14,633 nt of DNA from CAYWBI01 sp964456445 (GTDB lineage: Bacteria; Calditrichota; Calditrichia; Calditrichales; J004). The stretch is taken from the NCBI GenBank assembly GCA_964456445.1, contig CAYWBI010000098.1, positions 1 to 14,633 on the forward strand, written 5' to 3'. Below, piece by piece: positions 13,868-14,633 of the stretch. Position numbers and translations under genes: made by a program. A model generated the notes under the pieces. That model was not told the origin of the DNA, searched no databases, and saw only the letters and a program-made list of their open reading frames with translations. Position 1 is the stretch's first letter. Every line of letters begins with the position of its first letter.

Positions 13868-14442
13868 TGAAAACATCACGGGGAATTCTGTTTATCCTGG
13901 CACTCTTGCCACTTGCCTATGTAATTTATGGGGTTCTGACCGATAATCTCGGCGCCAACCCCATTGAAAAAATGGAACACCTGACGGGGCTATGGGCTTT
14001 GATTTTTTTAATGGCCAGTCTGTCGGTGACGCCGCTGCGCAAGATAACTGGTTGGAACAAGATAATTCGTTTTCGCCGCATGCTGGGATTGTTTGTTTTC
14101 TTTTATGCCCTTATCCATTTTGGAATCTATCTTGGTCTGGACCGATTTCTTATCTGGCCGGATATCAAAAAGGATCTGACCAAACGCCCCTATATTATAG
14201 TCGGTTTTAGCGCCCTGTTGATGTTAGTGCCGCTTGTATTTACATCCACAAAAAAATCGATCCGACGTCTTGGAAAAAAATGGATAAAGCTGCATCGGCT
14301 GGTCTATGTGATAGCCTTGCTGGCCATTTTACATTTTTGGTGGCTGGTAAAAGCTGATATATTTTATCCGTTTGTTTTTGCCGCGATATATCTGCTTTTA
14401 ATGGCAGTACGTATTTATTATGCAAAATCAATCCGTCGCTAA
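13867..14442 (+). CDS. msrQ: MsrQ, heme-binding membrane subunit of the MsrPQ methionine sulfoxide reductase
   Basis: This 191-residue integral membrane protein has about six hydrophobic helices and fits MsrQ (formerly YedZ) of the ferric-reductase-like family. In E. coli MsrQ passes electrons from the quinone or flavin pool to periplasmic MsrP, which repairs oxidised methionine. Likely heme ligands are His84 (Leu-Ile-His-Phe-Gly), His143 (Lys-Leu-His-Arg-Leu-Val-Tyr) and His156 (Ile-Leu-His-Phe-Trp-Trp). Family segments Asn-Pro-Ile-Glu-x-Met-Glu-His-x-Thr-Gly and Leu-Thr-Lys-Arg-Pro-Tyr-Ile are also present. It is coupled to the YyaL-like gene by a 1-nt overlap. No msrP lies beside it within the window, so its electron acceptor could be encoded elsewhere or differ. 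Confidence 0.92.
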   Translation: MKTSRGILFILALLPLAYVIYGVLTDNLGANPIEKMEHLTGLWALIFLMASLSVTPLRKITGWNKIIRFRRMLGLFVFFYALIHFGIYLGLDRFLIWPDIKKDLTKRPYIIVGFSALLMLVPLVFTSTKKSIRRLGKKWIKLHRLVYVIALLAILHFWWLVKADIFYPFVFAAIYLLLMAVRIYYAKSIRR

Positions 14443-14467
14443 TGGGGGAAGTCCCTGAACCATTATC

Positions 14468-14488
14468 TTACTTCTTTTTCAGAAGTGA
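14468..14488. other. Weak hairpin after msrQ
   Basis: ACTTCT and AGAAGT (14470-14475, 14481-14486) form a 6-bp stem, extendable to 8 bp with one G-U pair, around a 5-nt loop. There is no T-run after it, so a terminator role is doubtful. Confidence 0.3.
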
Positions 14489-14577
14489 AATCTGAGAATT
14501 GTTGTTCCTTGTTCGTAAATCAAGAGCGAATTCAATTCAACAGGATAAACCGAAACTTGGCCTGGTGGCATGCCTTG

Positions 14578-14620
14578 CTTCCCCAACGGGGAAGAATATT
14601 AAAGCGAAGGGCAGCGCCCT
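14578..14620. repeat. Two small perfect hairpins at the window edge
   Basis: CTTCCCC-AAC-GGGGAAG (14578-14594) and AGGGC-AGC-GCCCT (14608-14620) are perfect stems with 3-nt loops, 13 bp apart. Neither is followed by a T-run. They lie in a start-less plus-strand frame (14496-14633, open at the edge) that I do not recognise. They may belong to a dispersed palindromic repeat or to a structured RNA that continues beyond the window. Confidence 0.35.
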
Positions 14621-14633
14621 GGCAAAAGTGAAC

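Overview
The window looks like a chromosomal stretch of a Gram-negative (diderm) bacterium of moderate G+C. The signs are secreted and lipidated proteins, a CsgG-type outer-membrane protein, a FecR-fold protein and MsrQ. The combination of an LPP20-like protein, a TPR+SLH lipoprotein, a FlgT_N-like protein, a CsgG+FlgT_C fusion and FecR suggests the FCB-related phyla (Calditrichota, KSB1 or Ignavibacteria-like lineages). This taxonomic guess is an inference from protein style and is of low confidence. I saw no tRNA, rRNA, CRISPR array, transposase or origin.

Layout. (1) 1-1254: four tandem GTAATT heptads, then two overlapping genes, a WG-repeat lipoprotein and a pentapeptide-repeat protein. 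(2) 1255-2060: decayed DNA that includes a multiply frameshifted minus-strand remnant of a DUF4143-type ATPase. (3) 2068-3445: a promoter and a three-gene unit, SRPBCC protein, EVE-domain protein (frameshifted at an A7 run) and MarR regulator. (4) 3446-4026: a gene-free regulatory stretch with a near-consensus CRP-like palindrome and a second 8-bp inverted repeat. (5) 4027-9048: five same-strand genes for exported proteins, closed by a strong hairpin at 9072-9112. (6) 9233-11490, minus strand: two overlapping family-2 membrane glycosyltransferases. (7) 11696-14442: a YyaL/DUF255 thioredoxin-like protein with a lipoprotein leader, overlapping msrQ. (8) 14443-14633: short hairpins and an unrecognised edge ORF.

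The part most likely to be an undescribed system is region 5. Its first and third genes carry visibly related LPP20/FlgT_N-type domains. The fourth joins CsgG to a FlgT_C-like tail, and the second is a lipoprotein with TPRs and SLH repeats that could bind the cell wall. Known relatives build the H-ring of the Vibrio flagellum (FlgT, FlgP) and the curli secretion pore (CsgG), yet no flagellar or curli gene lies in the window. I infer a periplasm/outer-membrane assembly, possibly a ring or export pore, under CRP-like control. The YyaL-like lipoprotein plus MsrQ pair may be a second envelope module concerned with thiol or methionine redox.
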